A DNA stretch of 64,000 nucleotides from Branchiostoma floridae (taxonomy: Eukaryota; Chordata; Leptocardii; Amphioxiformes; Branchiostomatidae): contig NC_049995.1 of NCBI RefSeq assembly GCF_000003815.2, forward strand, positions 6,803,755 to 6,867,754, read 5' to 3'. Below, one piece after another: positions 60,301-63,281 of the stretch. Below the pieces are notes generated by a model. That model did no database searches. It had not been told where the DNA came from and saw only the letters and a list, made by a program, of their open reading frames with translations. The position numbers and the translations under genes were made by a program. How positions within the stretch are numbered: position 1 is the stretch's first letter; every line of letters starts with the position of its first letter.

Positions 60301-63281
60301 CTAAAGCATCCTCAACACTGACAAAAACAGACAAGAACGTTCATAGTCACAAGTAAATGTACAGCCAAAAGTATCCCAGGAAGACACTAAAGAACTGATA
60401 AAATCTGGTCTATGTAAGAGTTCGAGAGAAGCTTTCGGGGAAAAAGCGTTGCCCGTGGTACGTACCTGACTTGTAGCCCGTGTCGTCCGTGTGGCTGGAC
60501 CAGCGTAGTTTCCGTATTCGCTCCTCGATTGGCAGATTATCTAAACACAACACACGTGCCAACTCACACTCAGAGATGTTCACAACAGTGGGGGGGAGGG
60601 GGGCTCCAAATACTGGGTTTATATGCACTTTTATGCACCAGACTCTAGAGCTGTGCACCTAATTTTGGAGCACATGTGCACCTACATTTTTGCGCAAGGT
60701 TATGTACTGGTCAACTAAATACAACATATTGTTAAAATTTAAAAATTACTAAATCATCTGTTCTCAGTTGTATTACATTGTACTTCTTAGAATATTTGAA
60801 TTTAGCTAGAGAATTTCAGATTCAAGCTATAAAGAGAGGCAGCAAGTTTTACAATTACCGGTAGGTTTTGCTGAAATTCGACATGTACTTCATGTTACGT
60901 TGTTGACCTAAACTTTTTTCTACGCACCTAAAATTTGAGATTTGCTACACCAGTACACCATTTCCAGAAATAAATTTCAAGCCTTGGGGAAAAAGGAAAA
61001 GGCTTCCGTGTTTGTGGGCTGACATTTCAACTTCCCTGCTTTGGGTGCGACTCTGACGTAAATGAAATTCTTGATAAACATTAGTCTGGGCAGTGGTTTG
61101 CTTTTCTTGGAAAATTCAGATTGTTAATGGAAAAGTTCTAACTCTTGCCTTTGTTACAAGCAAGCTAAATGTTGTGCTTTTAAAATCCTTTTTAGACTAA
61201 TGGCTGCATATGTGGATTAAAAAGCACCTAACTGTAATAGTTTCGAGGGAGACAGAGAAATAACTGCACAACAGGTGGCCACTTTCACATAGTTAGGCAG
61301 AACAAAAAAAATAAACTCAATGTAGAAGGTTATGAATAGAAAATATTTAGGAATACACAAACAAGACAATCTGAGTTCAATGCTGAATAGAAAATTGAAA
61401 AAAATAAACACTTATGAACATTGCTTCTCAATAAACAGTACATCCTTAAAAAAGGTGCTATAAGTATAAGTCAAAATATAATCATAAATTTTTTTTTTAC
61501 TTCTAAAAAAAAAATTACAACAACTACATGATGCGTTGGTAAAAACTGATGGATGCGTTGAAGCATTTTCTCTTTTTTCAACACAAATCAATAGATGTTA
61601 AAAAAAGACAGGTAGAAATGCTGAACAAAAGTCTTCAATTTTCTCAGGCAAACTCACATTTGCAATCATTAAAACCTTTTTTATCATTAATTGTTCAAGA
61701 ACTGACATTCTGAAGTGTTGTTCTCCATCAGTTACCGTGACAACAGCTGGTTACTAGGTAACGCTAAACCAACCTTTCTTGTTGAGAAGTCTATGGCGCT
61801 GGACTATTCTCAGCTCTTCGATAAGTTTGCGGGACAATGACGTCTGTTGTTTTTCTGGGGTGCGTGTGTGTGGGTGGGGAGGGGGGTGGTACACAGTGTA
61901 CAACACAGGGGACACAGAAGAGAACAGAACAGTTGTGAAGAATCAAGGCAAAAGAAAAGAACATAGAAAAGCAGGGTATGAGGATTCTGTACAATTTGTC
62001 AAAGAATGTATTGTTACTTGTACATACATTGTAGTATGTCCAGTACGACTTGAATTTTTATGCTTCGTTGTTCGTGCATTAAATCAAGTCTGTACTGACA
62101 TTTTTTTTAGCTTAGGTAAAGTTTGTGGCCAAAAAAGTATAATTTTGACTTTGACATTCAGGGTAAAGCGTTGGGTCAAAGTAAAAAAATAACTTCTTCC
62201 ATGCAAATTTTACAAACACGAAAAATGTCAATACACAAATTCTACAGGCTTGAACGTACGCAAACGTGTGAACAGGCCTTTAAGTTGGAGAAAAACATTA
62301 CTTTGGGCTTTTCTGGTTTTTTTTAGGAAACATTCAACAATGGTTTTCAAGCAATCTTTTTTTTTCTTCGAAAAGCATTCTAGATGACAGAAGCTAAATA
62401 TTCCAAAATGAAATATTCCAAAGTGACACTGTGCCAAGTATGACACAACTCTGTATACAATCCTCATAAACCCTTAAAAGCAGAGCAAATCAAAGTAAGC
62501 ATTACAGCAACAAAAAGGAGAGCAAACTTTAAAAGCAGTACGCAAAAATTCTGTATGGAAACAGATGGGACACAGTGAAGAAATGTATCTCGTGACAAAA
62601 TATATGGTGCATTGTTTTGTGTTATAATGCATTTTGTCAATGGGCCAAGCTTGAAGGAAAACTGCATTGTGTAATCTCATAGAGATATTTATCAATGACA
62701 GGTAGTTCCGCACTTAATCTATGGTTGGATTGCAAACCATTTCCACTGAAGGCCCTAAGCGATCACTCAGAGTAACCAAAGATTTGAGACATCGCTCAAC
62801 GAACTTCATAGACAACGAACAAATTTGTGCATGGTTTTCTGCATGTTTAGCGGTAACGGCAAGGCATTACAAAAGATAGATACCAAAAATCTTGAAATCA
62901 ATTAATCGTTACAAAAATATAACATCTGGTTGCTGTACGGTCGCTAAGTGATCGCTGTCTAGTGGAAAGGGGGCCTTACTGGTCATAAGACCAAAGTAAC
63001 TCCACATCAAGTCCATTGTACTGGGAGTATATGGCCTTTACAAGTTCAGAATAAGTATTCTAGCCAAAAATAAGCGAAGGCCCCCCTCCCCCTCCCGACA
63101 CAAAAACTCACCCATACTTGCGGAGGGACCTTGCTGCGGAAGAAGGAAACACGTCAGGACTTTGTCGCCCGTCTTCTCGTCGTCTTCCGCCTGGAACTTG
63201 ACCATGGGCTGAGACTGGTTCTCCGACAGCCAAACCGCCTTCAGGTTCAGCGCTGTGATGGAGAAGGGGAGGTTCTCTAAC
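6248..63281 (-). CDS. SCRIB: Scribble (LAP/PDZ polarity scaffold), 47 exons, 5' end outside window
   Basis: Scribble is a cortical scaffold. With Dlg and Lgl it sets basolateral identity and junction organisation, and it recruits partners through its PDZ domains. The assignment rests on the LAP cap with AVWLSENQSQP, four PDZ domains in the Scribble order (cores GLGVSIAGGRGSTPYKGDDE, GLGFSIAGGKGSTPYKG, GPLGLSIVGGSDH, KLGISIRGG), and tail blocks LDFRAKQ, RVSLISNDDL and MKSLEEDALKAQ that align with human SCRIB from memory. I joined 47 exons by GT/AG sites. Phases agree at every junction: mostly phase 0, with phase-1 and phase-2 stretches near the two ends. About 1,600 codons are visible. With roughly 390 LRR residues missing, the protein would approach 2,000 residues, longer than human SCRIB (about 1,630-1,655), mainly because of a larger PDZ1-PDZ2 linker. 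One exon runs into a gap, so one donor is unseen. Cassette use of the microexons is inferred. Confidence 0.95.
6773..6837 (-). CDS. SCRIB: SCRIB exon: penultimate coding exon
   Basis: After the split Glu it encodes DNGNVSIDANDNSQDSPASS and Q. Polar and not recognisably conserved. The donor gtggtg is weak but leaves the phase 0 needed by the last exon. Confidence 0.83.
6926..7146. mobile_element. TTCGCGG palindromic MITE, copy 1
   Basis: Bounded by ctgtaaatgca and its complement (gtttacagta). Internal blocks such as gggatttaatttcg and gcggttttaagttcg are arranged as an inverted repeat. Family members elsewhere in the window share the same ends. Confidence 0.8.
7291..7427 (-). CDS. SCRIB: SCRIB exon: MKSLEEDALKAQ block
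   Basis: It encodes MKSLEEDALKAQMVIAKVKE, then GSLERLAESPTPKTVPDRSS and H. It aligns with human RMKSLEQDALRAQMV and GPLERLAEAPSP. Phase 2 in, phase 1 out, donor gtaagg. Confidence 0.97.
7428..9514 (-). other. SCRIB intron, no other gene
   Basis: A 2.1 kb AT-rich intron. Only the small hairpin at 7961-7991 stands out. Confidence 0.5.
7961..7991. repeat. Small perfect hairpin
   Basis: The 13-bp arms caaggaggttaaa and tttaacctccttg enclose attga. A related short hairpin, caaggagct/agctccttg, lies at 6623-6645. Confidence 0.6.
9515..9688 (-). CDS. SCRIB: SCRIB exon: RTAKAEKRYYERL and LSPAEERARQAEKRA
   Basis: It encodes PLAPTPPDIRTAKAEKRYYE, then RLKAMSPES and ALSPAEERARQAEKRAAWRQ. Human has RTAKAERRHQERL and ALSPAELRALEAEKRALWRAAR in the same order. 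Phase 2 at both ends. Confidence 0.96.
10241..10439 (-). CDS. SCRIB: SCRIB exon: Ser-rich tail
   Basis: It encodes KRMLSMSQDELMAQYQEDYP, then DITDDSLFHDSSSFNRMSIA and a serine-rich end (STSRSNT). Phase 1 in, phase 2 out. Many Ser sites next to acidic residues suggest phosphorylation, but this is not demonstrated. Confidence 0.92.
10526..10742. mobile_element. TTCGCGG palindromic MITE, copy 2
   Basis: Runs from tactgaaaagtaaatgcag to tgcatttacagta. It has the internal palindromic blocks cgcggtggtttc and gaaaccaccgcg. Intronic. Confidence 0.82.
11602..11671. repeat. Dispersed repeat, copy a
   Basis: It shares tagcatccctggtcaatcag, tagaagactgtg and atgcttgtcaga with the segment at 14198-14266. 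Confidence 0.65.
11832..12138. mobile_element. TTGGACAAGT-ended MITE, copy 1
   Basis: It starts caggttggacaagtccacta and ends acttgtccaaccctg, an inverted terminal repeat. Internally ggcaagt motifs recur. A second copy lies at 26233-26570. Confidence 0.75.
12265..12321 (-). CDS. SCRIB: SCRIB exon: KRVSLISNDDL block
   Basis: It encodes KRVSLISNDDLANLKAEE, matching human KRVSLVGADDLRKMQEEE. Phase 1 at both ends, acceptor tgtctccag, donor gtaaca. Confidence 0.93.
13218..13425. repeat. 26-bp minisatellite, eight copies
   Basis: The unit contains ccactgtgcaccaaagatgc preceded by aaaatg, repeated about eight times with point changes. The period is not a multiple of three, so the Cys/His-rich open frames across it are artefacts. 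Confidence 0.93.
13602..13664 (-). CDS. SCRIB: SCRIB exon: RPPKPPKPPKP
   Basis: It encodes NRPPKPPKPPKPVLPKPKDG, phase 1 at both ends. The acceptor follows a long pyrimidine tract. The donor (gtcggc) is weak, but phase and composition fit both neighbours. Confidence 0.75.
14198..14266. repeat. Dispersed repeat, copy b
   Basis: The partner of 11602-11671 in the same orientation, about 85% identical by eye over 70 bp. Nearby low-complexity g-rich text may belong to the same element. Confidence 0.65.
15395..15515 (-). repeat. GGTGACAGAC..TCATCGAAAC dispersed repeat, copy
   Basis: On the minus strand it reads tagaaccagtcat, then gggaggtgacagacggtcat and cgaaacatcagc. The same core recurs at 20985, 29640, 58650, 58965 and 59215, and weakly at 15950 and 33120. 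Confidence 0.65.
16091..16150 (-). CDS. SCRIB: SCRIB exon: PPPPIPKKP
   Basis: It encodes PPPPIPKKPTIFKTRSVDE between split glycine codons, phase 1 at both ends. It can be skipped without a frameshift. Confidence 0.85.
16522..16642 (-). CDS. SCRIB: SCRIB exon: LDFRAKQ block
   Basis: It encodes VIDEDKIDVPSPEKLDFRAK then QARFEMEIAQQKGGTLPKAK. The LDFRAKQ..FE.E block resembles the human tail segment (L.FR.RQ.YFELE). Phase 0 in, phase 1 out. Confidence 0.92.
18215..18340 (-). CDS. SCRIB: SCRIB exon: PKPKPKP tail segment
   Basis: It encodes SKDSPTKVAPPTLPKPKPKP then ELLGYKDVSACPPRRLSDRV and SE. The donor gtacat at 18214 leaves phase 0, as the next exon needs. An earlier gttata donor (after ELLG) would leave phase 1 and could instead splice to a phase-1 exon downstream, skipping 16522-16642. 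Confidence 0.78.
19652..19696 (-). CDS. SCRIB: SCRIB small exon RIHHVEQPKPEAVQQ
   Basis: A 45-bp phase-0 exon with a ccttttcttccag acceptor and a gtaaca donor. It begins the Pro/Lys-rich tail. Confidence 0.78.
19758..19845. repeat. ACAGTTACTCAAGCAACTG dispersed repeat
   Basis: aaggttagatatccagg, then acagttactcaagcaactga and atatgatttt. It is one arm of the element seen as a full hairpin at 53389-53468. Partial copies near 38250 and 52850. Confidence 0.6.
20169..20231 (-). CDS. SCRIB: SCRIB exon: end of coiled coil
   Basis: It encodes RHDEEAKDALSRSTLVHQMA and P. Donor gtgagt. An earlier gtacat after STL is also in phase but weaker. Confidence 0.8.
20708..20776 (-). CDS. SCRIB: SCRIB exon: coiled coil
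   Basis: It encodes EARRLAELQRKREEEERARE then ERK, and continues the same charged helix. Donor gtaagt, phase 0. Confidence 0.88.
20975..21050 (+). repeat. GGTGACAGAC-family repeat, copy
   Basis: gaggaagaggtatgacagac followed by atcgaaacgtcagc matches the family core. Confidence 0.55.
21409..21468 (-). CDS. SCRIB: SCRIB exon: coiled coil
   Basis: It encodes ERLRREREEQTRRIEEEAEM, an Arg/Glu-rich helix with coiled-coil character. Phase 0, donor gtgaga. Confidence 0.88.
21968..21985 (-). CDS. SCRIB: SCRIB 18-bp microexon PAEVSP
   Basis: Six codons with acceptor aatcttag and a consensus gtaagt donor, phase 0 on both sides. It has the same length as the microexon at 23392-23409, the next one upstream in the gene, but a different sequence. 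Use is inferred. Confidence 0.6.
22235..22446. mobile_element. TTCGCGG palindromic MITE, copy 3
   Basis: A well-preserved copy from tactgtaaatgcatt to gcatgtacagta. Internal gttcgcggggatttaattt and ccaccgcgaaagtttc. TA at both ends fits a TA target site. Confidence 0.87.
23078..23330 (+). mobile_element. tRNA-derived SINE-like element
   Basis: ggcacaacggctagagtatt resembles a Pol III A box, and ttgagttcgatactc a B box (GTTCGA). The ends ggcac and gtgcc could pair as an acceptor stem. The downstream body is not tRNA-like and ends in a homopolymer-rich tract. No intact tRNA is claimed. Confidence 0.5.
23392..23409 (-). CDS. SCRIB: SCRIB 18-bp microexon TGSTPA
   Basis: Six codons between a long pyrimidine tract ending cctctcctcag and a gtaagt donor, phase 0 on both sides. 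It lies in the charged region, where small cassette exons would not disturb a fold. Confidence 0.65.
23824..23880 (-). CDS. SCRIB: SCRIB exon: start of coiled-coil region
   Basis: It encodes EEEMVRESQAWEKEEVEKL, a highly charged stretch likely to be helical. Phase 0, acceptor attttcag, donor gtatgt. Confidence 0.85.
24218..24463 (-). CDS. SCRIB: SCRIB exon: PDZ4 C-terminal third and SISSID segment
   Basis: It encodes VNNQSLLGCTHVEAVRALRA with the groove helix, strand LQVLVCYGYDEEA, then SIIANP and QDSISSIDRDLSSDE. The IANP and S.SSIDR.LS segments after PDZ4 are conserved in vertebrate SCRIB. Confidence 0.97.
25119..25181 (-). CDS. SCRIB: SCRIB exon: PDZ4, middle
   Basis: It encodes VSQVGAAARDARLKVGMRIL and E in 63 bp, phase 0. 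It corresponds to human VSPTGAAGRDGRLRVG. Confidence 0.96.
25368..25504. repeat. (CTCG)n(CTCA)n microsatellite
   Basis: Roughly six ctcg units followed by more than twenty ctca units, ending in cattcatt. Intronic. Confidence 0.97.
25756..25872 (-). CDS. SCRIB: SCRIB exon: PDZ4, N-terminal third
   Basis: It encodes EINLIKAPGEKLGISIRGGV then RGHPGNPLDKSDEGIFISK, very close to human PDZ4 (KAPGERLGISIRGG). Donor gtcagg, intron after GIFISK as in PDZ3. Confidence 0.97.
26233..26570. mobile_element. TTGGACAAGT-ended MITE, copy 2
   Basis: It opens cagggttggacaagtccact and shares ctaccccacttgcc and tatacttgttacttttca with copy 1. The far end is worn. Confidence 0.68.
26868..26984 (-). CDS. SCRIB: SCRIB exon: PDZ3, C-terminal third
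   Basis: It encodes VNGMDLRHATHQEAVQALLS, with the groove histidine in THQEAV, then the last strand MVVRHDPPPRELQ. Human has DATHQEAVSALL and RRDPAPPGLREL at these places. Confidence 0.97.
27545..27604 (-). CDS. SCRIB: SCRIB exon: PDZ3, middle
   Basis: It encodes IVGGGAADKTSLKVGDRILK in 60 bp, phase 0. The SLKVGDRIL turn is typical. Length and spacing match the vertebrate domain when joined directly after GIFISK. Confidence 0.95.
28051..28310. repeat. 134-bp tandem duplication, two copies
   Basis: gtaccctaaccacccc occurs at 28051 and 28185. Both copies continue through cagcccaggccaccaaag to taggggtggtcaggtt. Each unit is itself weakly palindromic (taaccacccc / ggggtggt). Confidence 0.85.
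28402..28512 (-). CDS. SCRIB: SCRIB exon: PDZ3, N-terminal third
   Basis: It encodes EVTLVREGGPLGLSIVGGSD then HCSHPFGMDEPGIFISK, matching human GPLGLSIVGGSDHSSHPFG. The donor gtaaag after GIFISK gives the correct PDZ3 spacing. A second in-frame donor at 28380 (gtatga) would add VKPGVLK. Confidence 0.96.
28844..29053. mobile_element. CTAGTTCACCTTTATCCG MITE
   Basis: The terminal arms are ctagttcacctttatccg and cggataaaggtgaaccag, with one mismatch. An extra cctttatccg lies inside the left end. About 210 bp, in the intron 77 bp past the 29130 donor. It supplies the tail of a spurious read-through open frame. Confidence 0.78.
29130..29522 (-). CDS. SCRIB: SCRIB exon: PDZ2 C-terminal third and proline-rich linker
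   Basis: The largest exon (131 codons). It starts INGTDVTEARHDQAVSLLTS, with the groove helix histidine in RHDQAV, and then has a long proline-rich run with PPTPPP and PPPSY-type segments, candidate SH3 or WW ligands. It ends SPYPVE at a gttagg donor, the same place where vertebrate PYPVE meets PDZ3. The frame stays open through the donor into a repeat, which makes a longer but spurious open frame. Confidence 0.95.
29620..29790 (+). repeat. GGTGACAGAC-family repeat with inverted arm
   Basis: ggtgactgtcaccttcc lies about 60 bp before ggaaggtgacagatggtcac, so the segment can fold back. It includes gtagaaccagtcatt as in the copy at 15395. Confidence 0.6.
30947..31027 (-). CDS. SCRIB: SCRIB exon: PDZ2, middle
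   Basis: It encodes GVFISRIAEDGIAEADGKLD then VGDKIIS. Both introns lie at the same sites as in PDZ1. Phase 0. Confidence 0.96.
31256..31467. mobile_element. TTCGCGG palindromic MITE, copy 4
   Basis: Runs from tactgtaaatgcagaaatg to gcatttacagta with near-perfect ends. It lies in the intron between the first two PDZ2 exons. Confidence 0.87.
31516..31608 (-). CDS. SCRIB: SCRIB exon: PDZ2, N-terminal third
   Basis: It encodes TIATTLVRDQRGLGFSIAGG then KGSTPYKGNDT, matching vertebrate PDZ2 (RGLGFSIAGGKGSTPY). The intron position is the same as in PDZ1. Donor gtaggt. Confidence 0.97.
32462..32482 (-). CDS. SCRIB: SCRIB 21-bp microexon QTSAQGL
   Basis: A seven-codon exon between a ctcctccatgcag acceptor and a gtaaga donor, phase 0 at both ends, directly before PDZ2. 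Both splice sites are good, but the size makes it a likely alternative exon. Transcript support is needed. Confidence 0.65.
32941..33063 (-). CDS. SCRIB: SCRIB linker exon, GVSF block copy 4
   Basis: It encodes AVPVTNTPPGSPEKALTDEQ then ASAKKHGVTFAPEPEVEIHA and E. It shares its core with the other three GVSF-type exons and is most like the exon at 35976-36074. Phase 0, donor gtatgt. Confidence 0.9.
33862..33990 (-). CDS. SCRIB: SCRIB linker exon, GVSF block copy 3
   Basis: It encodes NVPQPRPPSPPNITVQEPSP, then MKKVGVSFAS, then an acidic end and IPLEI. It is nearly collinear with the exon at 36554-36670, which points to an exon duplication. Phase 0, donor gtaagg. Confidence 0.9.
34331..34478. 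other. Assembly gap (148 N)
   Basis: It hides the 3' end and donor of a PDZ1-PDZ2 linker exon and part of an intron. Confidence 1.
34479..34545 (-). CDS. SCRIB: SCRIB linker exon cut by assembly gap
   Basis: It starts after a tttcag acceptor and encodes EIVDPYSNLKPGEELPIIPQ then KV, before running into the N gap at 34478. The frame is open to the gap, so the donor and any further residues are not visible. Start in phase 0. Confidence 0.75.
35017..35112 (-). CDS. SCRIB: SCRIB linker exon, Ser/Pro-rich
   Basis: This 96-bp phase-0 exon encodes STSDSSSSPSPRESPQARER then DAEIAIDPSPQM. It is low-complexity, with several SP sites, and lacks the GVSF core of its neighbours. Confidence 0.8.
35181..35912. 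repeat. About 110-150 bp minisatellite, six copies
   Basis: Recurring blocks are gaacctcacagt, agttgagggctc, caacagaccactactaaacc and taccaagaagaacaca, then a g-rich spacer. It lies in the intron between two linker exons of SCRIB. Confidence 0.85.
35976..36074 (-). CDS. SCRIB: SCRIB linker exon, GVSF block copy 2
   Basis: It encodes VAPSNNVSLDPPTPAKRSGV then SFAPVEGDDSPEE. It is the counterpart of the exon at 32941-33063 (V.P.N.PP...AK..GV.FAP.E). Phase 0, acceptor ttccag, donor gtacat. Confidence 0.88.
36554..36670 (-). CDS. SCRIB: SCRIB linker exon, GVSF block copy 1
   Basis: It encodes EVPQPRPPSPPSMPDEPPTE then VKKHGVSFASGPEVDIPLE. It closely matches the exon at 33862-33990 (VPQPRPPSPP...KK.GVSFAS...IPLE). 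Phase 0 at both ends. This is part of an enlarged, probably unfolded PDZ1-PDZ2 linker. Confidence 0.9.
37403..37537 (-). CDS. SCRIB: SCRIB exon: PDZ1, C-terminal third
   Basis: It encodes VNNVHLEEAEHHEAVDCLRN, the ligand-groove helix with the class-I histidine (EHHEAV), then VQVVVMREVMVERK and a short tail. Phase 0, donor gtaagt. Confidence 0.97.
37953..38030 (-). CDS. SCRIB: SCRIB exon: PDZ1, middle
   Basis: It encodes GIFISRVSEDGPAGKAGVKV then GDKLLG: strand 3, the first helix region and the KVGDKLL turn. Both ends are in phase 0. Close to vertebrate Scribble PDZ1. Confidence 0.97.
38442..38534 (-). CDS. SCRIB: SCRIB exon: PDZ1, N-terminal third
   Basis: It encodes MTLTIQRPPGMGLGVSIAGG and RGSTPYKGDDE: strand 1, the GLGV carboxylate-binding loop and the Scribble-specific GSTPYKGDDE. 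The intron falls before GIFIS. Donor gtaagt, phase 0. Confidence 0.97.
38535..44935 (-). other. Longest SCRIB intron (6.4 kb), no second gene
   Basis: It separates the acidic exon from PDZ1. It contains a decayed TTCGCGG element at 40327-40560 and a possibly older one near 43898-44067. Open frames here lack similarity to anything I recognise. A 45-bp splice-flanked frame near 39471-39515 is discussed as rejected. Confidence 0.5.
40327..40560. mobile_element. TTCGCGG palindromic MITE, decayed copy
   Basis: The end motifs gtaactgtaaatcg and gatttacagta remain and internal blocks are eroded (CpGs lost). Likely an old copy. Confidence 0.5.
44936..44974 (-). CDS. SCRIB: SCRIB small acidic exon before PDZ1
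   Basis: This 39-bp phase-0 exon encodes YADGEEPEMEEQE. It corresponds to the acidic residues directly before the LTLTI strand of vertebrate PDZ1. Acceptor ttttacag, donor gtaaga. Confidence 0.85.
46209..46313 (-). CDS. SCRIB: SCRIB exon: conserved helix DAVAAILQ
   Basis: It encodes GKRLNLDEETAADAVAAILQ then RHQSQTSQKGIVLNS, and aligns with the human PEAVVALLQ helix just after the DTPH motif. The donor is a strong gtgagt. The acceptor could be at 46313 (GKRL) or 46307 (RL), both in frame. Confidence 0.82.
47058..47153 (-). CDS. SCRIB: SCRIB exon: RQVTF and second TPH motif
   Basis: It encodes DRERQVTFSSDTEDMEKNDS then KLQRRDTPHHLK. RQVTF fits an RVxF PP1 motif. RRDTPH matches the human LIRKDTPH segment and repeats the motif of the exon at 53157-53294. 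Phase 0 at both ends. Confidence 0.93.
47436..47810. other. Assembly gap (375 N)
   Basis: Within the intron between the acidic poly-Q exon and the RQVTF exon. A small exon could be hidden. Confidence 1.
48428..49145. mobile_element. hAT-like foldback element with 21-mer arrays
   Basis: The ends are caggggtgcctaagcatttg and its exact complement. The arms extend at least 180 bp and consist of tandem 20-22-mers of the type gcacgaatattatgaaattc. An exact 5-bp target duplication gttct flanks the element (48423-48427, 49146-49150). The CAGGGGTGCC end and 5-bp duplication fit a hAT-type non-autonomous element. The centre is partly N. Confidence 0.75.
48846..48945. other. Assembly gap (100 N, size probably nominal)
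   Basis: It lies inside the foldback element, where inverted repeats commonly break assemblies. Confidence 1.
49364..49450. repeat. Long hairpin beside a SCRIB splice donor
   Basis: Left arm aaacaaaaagtgtacaaaaa continuing to ttatgtac (49364-49404). Right arm 49413-49450 is its complement apart from one mismatch and a 2-3 nt bulge. The loop is 8 nt. It starts 30 bp downstream of the donor of the poly-Q exon on the transcript strand. Confidence 0.8.
49481..49669 (-). CDS. SCRIB: SCRIB exon: acidic, poly-Q linker
   Basis: It encodes an acidic low-complexity stretch with seven consecutive glutamines, all CAA codons (49589-49612), followed by Glu-rich runs. The acceptor follows cacccccacag. The chosen donor is gtgcgt after DDE. 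The frame stays open for 27 more codons (VRDYMLQYN...), so a later donor is possible. Vertebrate SCRIB has acidic runs in this linker too. Confidence 0.85.
50469..50674. mobile_element. TTCGCGG palindromic MITE, decayed copy
   Basis: It keeps gtggttttatgttgac and the complementary aaaaccaccgcgaattt, with partly eroded ends. Confidence 0.55.
52152..52379. mobile_element. TTCGCGG palindromic MITE, copy 5
   Basis: Runs from tactgtaaatgcatttaaa to tctgcatttactgta with preserved internal cgcggtgg blocks. Confidence 0.87.
52391..52520. mobile_element. Palindromic AGCTGTCAGCCAATCAGA element, copy 1
   Basis: aaccagctttcagccaatca near 52413 is mirrored by tctgattggctgacagctgg near 52475. Outer parts include gaaactgggctgaggttt and ggccacgcc. 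Confidence 0.6.
52661..52788. mobile_element. TTCGCGG palindromic MITE, internally deleted copy
   Basis: The ends match the other copies (ttgtaaatgcatttaagttc and tctgcatttacagta), but the centre is shortened to about 128 bp. It lies 280 bp from copy 5 in the same orientation. Confidence 0.82.
53157..53294 (-). CDS. SCRIB: SCRIB exon: first TPH motif
   Basis: It encodes TTFVRHNTPHPRELKTRHPK and then an acidic end (HVMTAESEEENE). The basic-TPHP-REL block resembles the conserved TPHP-ELK segment after the Scribble LRRs. Both ends are in phase 0. Confidence 0.93.
53389..53468. repeat. 36-bp stem hairpin with 8-nt loop
   Basis: Left arm caaaaagcagttactcaacc and on to gatttt (53389-53424). Right arm aaaatcatatgcagttgctt and on to gctttttg (53433-53468). 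Two mismatches in 36 pairs. Single-arm relatives occur elsewhere in the window. Confidence 0.88.
53850..54010. mobile_element. Palindromic AGCTGTCAGCCAATCAGA element, copy 2
   Basis: In inverted orientation to copy 1: accagctgtcagccaatcag, then ctgattggctgatagctggt, ggccacgcc and aaacctcagcccagttt. Confidence 0.6.
54893..55613. mobile_element. piggyBac-like TTAA-flanked non-autonomous element
   Basis: It begins ttaacccttaaactgcc and ends gtgtaagggttaa, so TTAA flanks CCCTTA-type inverted ends, the hallmark of piggyBac insertions. Inside are two ccggatatatccggg palindromes (near 55049 and 55091) and a direct repeat of about 65 bp (near 55349 and 55530) containing tctgtgaggaagcaaaacaa. No transposase. 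Confidence 0.75.
55798..55833 (-). CDS. SCRIB: SCRIB small exon QTVGFTNPDLPN
   Basis: This 36-bp in-frame exon encodes QTVGFTNPDLPN. The acceptor follows a ctctctcctccag tract and the donor is gtacgt. Being symmetric phase 0, it could be skipped without a frameshift. Confidence 0.75.
56694..56806 (-). CDS. SCRIB: SCRIB exon: conserved linker with KVLF motif
   Basis: It encodes NLFPDGRSMEDAWNEPVPDR then TSKVLFDAPEENEEDKP. It runs from phase 1 to phase 0, with a gtgcag acceptor and a gtgagc donor. SKVLF fits the RVxF form of a protein phosphatase 1 docking motif and is followed by an acidic patch. Docking is inference. Confidence 0.92.
58421..58501 (-). CDS. SCRIB: SCRIB exon: linker, FQDMGWAEDPHAQ
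   Basis: It encodes MIMFQDMGWAEDPHAQFQYG then GYLPEE. Phase 1 at both ends joins it without a shift to YKSG before and ENLFPDG after. It shares no reading frame with the longer open frames on either strand here. No known fold is seen. Confidence 0.82.
58645..58715 (-). repeat. GGTGACAGAC-family repeat, copy
   Basis: The plus strand shows gctgatgtttcgatgactgt then ctgtcacctcc, the complement of the family core. Confidence 0.55.
58955..59300 (+). repeat. Two GGTGACAGAC-family fragments
   Basis: gaaggtgacagacaatcatc near 58974, and aagtagaaccagttag with gaggaaagtgaaagacgatc near 59215-59270. Confidence 0.5.
60466..60540 (-). CDS. SCRIB: SCRIB exon: linker, LPIEERIRKLRW
   Basis: It encodes NLPIEERIRKLRW then SSHTDDTGYKS. 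Both ends are in phase 1, with a tttag acceptor and a gtacgt donor. It belongs to the charged stretch between the LRR cap and the first TPH motif. No domain is recognised. Confidence 0.88.
61774..61854 (-). CDS. SCRIB: SCRIB exon: basic helix after the LRR cap
   Basis: It encodes KQQTSLSRKLIEELRIVQRH then RLLNKK, and both ends are in phase 1, matching its neighbours. A second in-frame acceptor at 61843 would shorten it by 11 bp but break the phase, so the C-rich acceptor before 61854 is preferred. The donor (gttggt) is weak. Confidence 0.75.
61855..63111 (-). other. SCRIB intron after the LRR-cap exon
   Basis: A 1.26 kb AT-rich intron with a C-rich acceptor tract at 61856-61890 on the transcript strand. 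No other feature. Confidence 0.5.
63112..63281 (-). CDS. SCRIB: SCRIB exon: last LRR and LAP-specific cap
   Basis: This exon begins with one base completing a codon, then LENLPFSITALNLKAVWLSE, and continues through NQSQPMVKFQ and KVLTCFLLPQQ. This is the final leucine-rich repeat and the LAP cap that closes the LRR solenoid. It ends in phase 1 at a gtgagt donor. The acceptor (ctcag at 63282) is the first of a run of near copies filling the rest of the window. Confidence 0.95.

Larger units (their letters stand above)
58502..60465 (-). other. SCRIB intron, no other gene
   Basis: Apart from repeat fragments near 58650-59300 nothing is recognised. Confidence 0.5.
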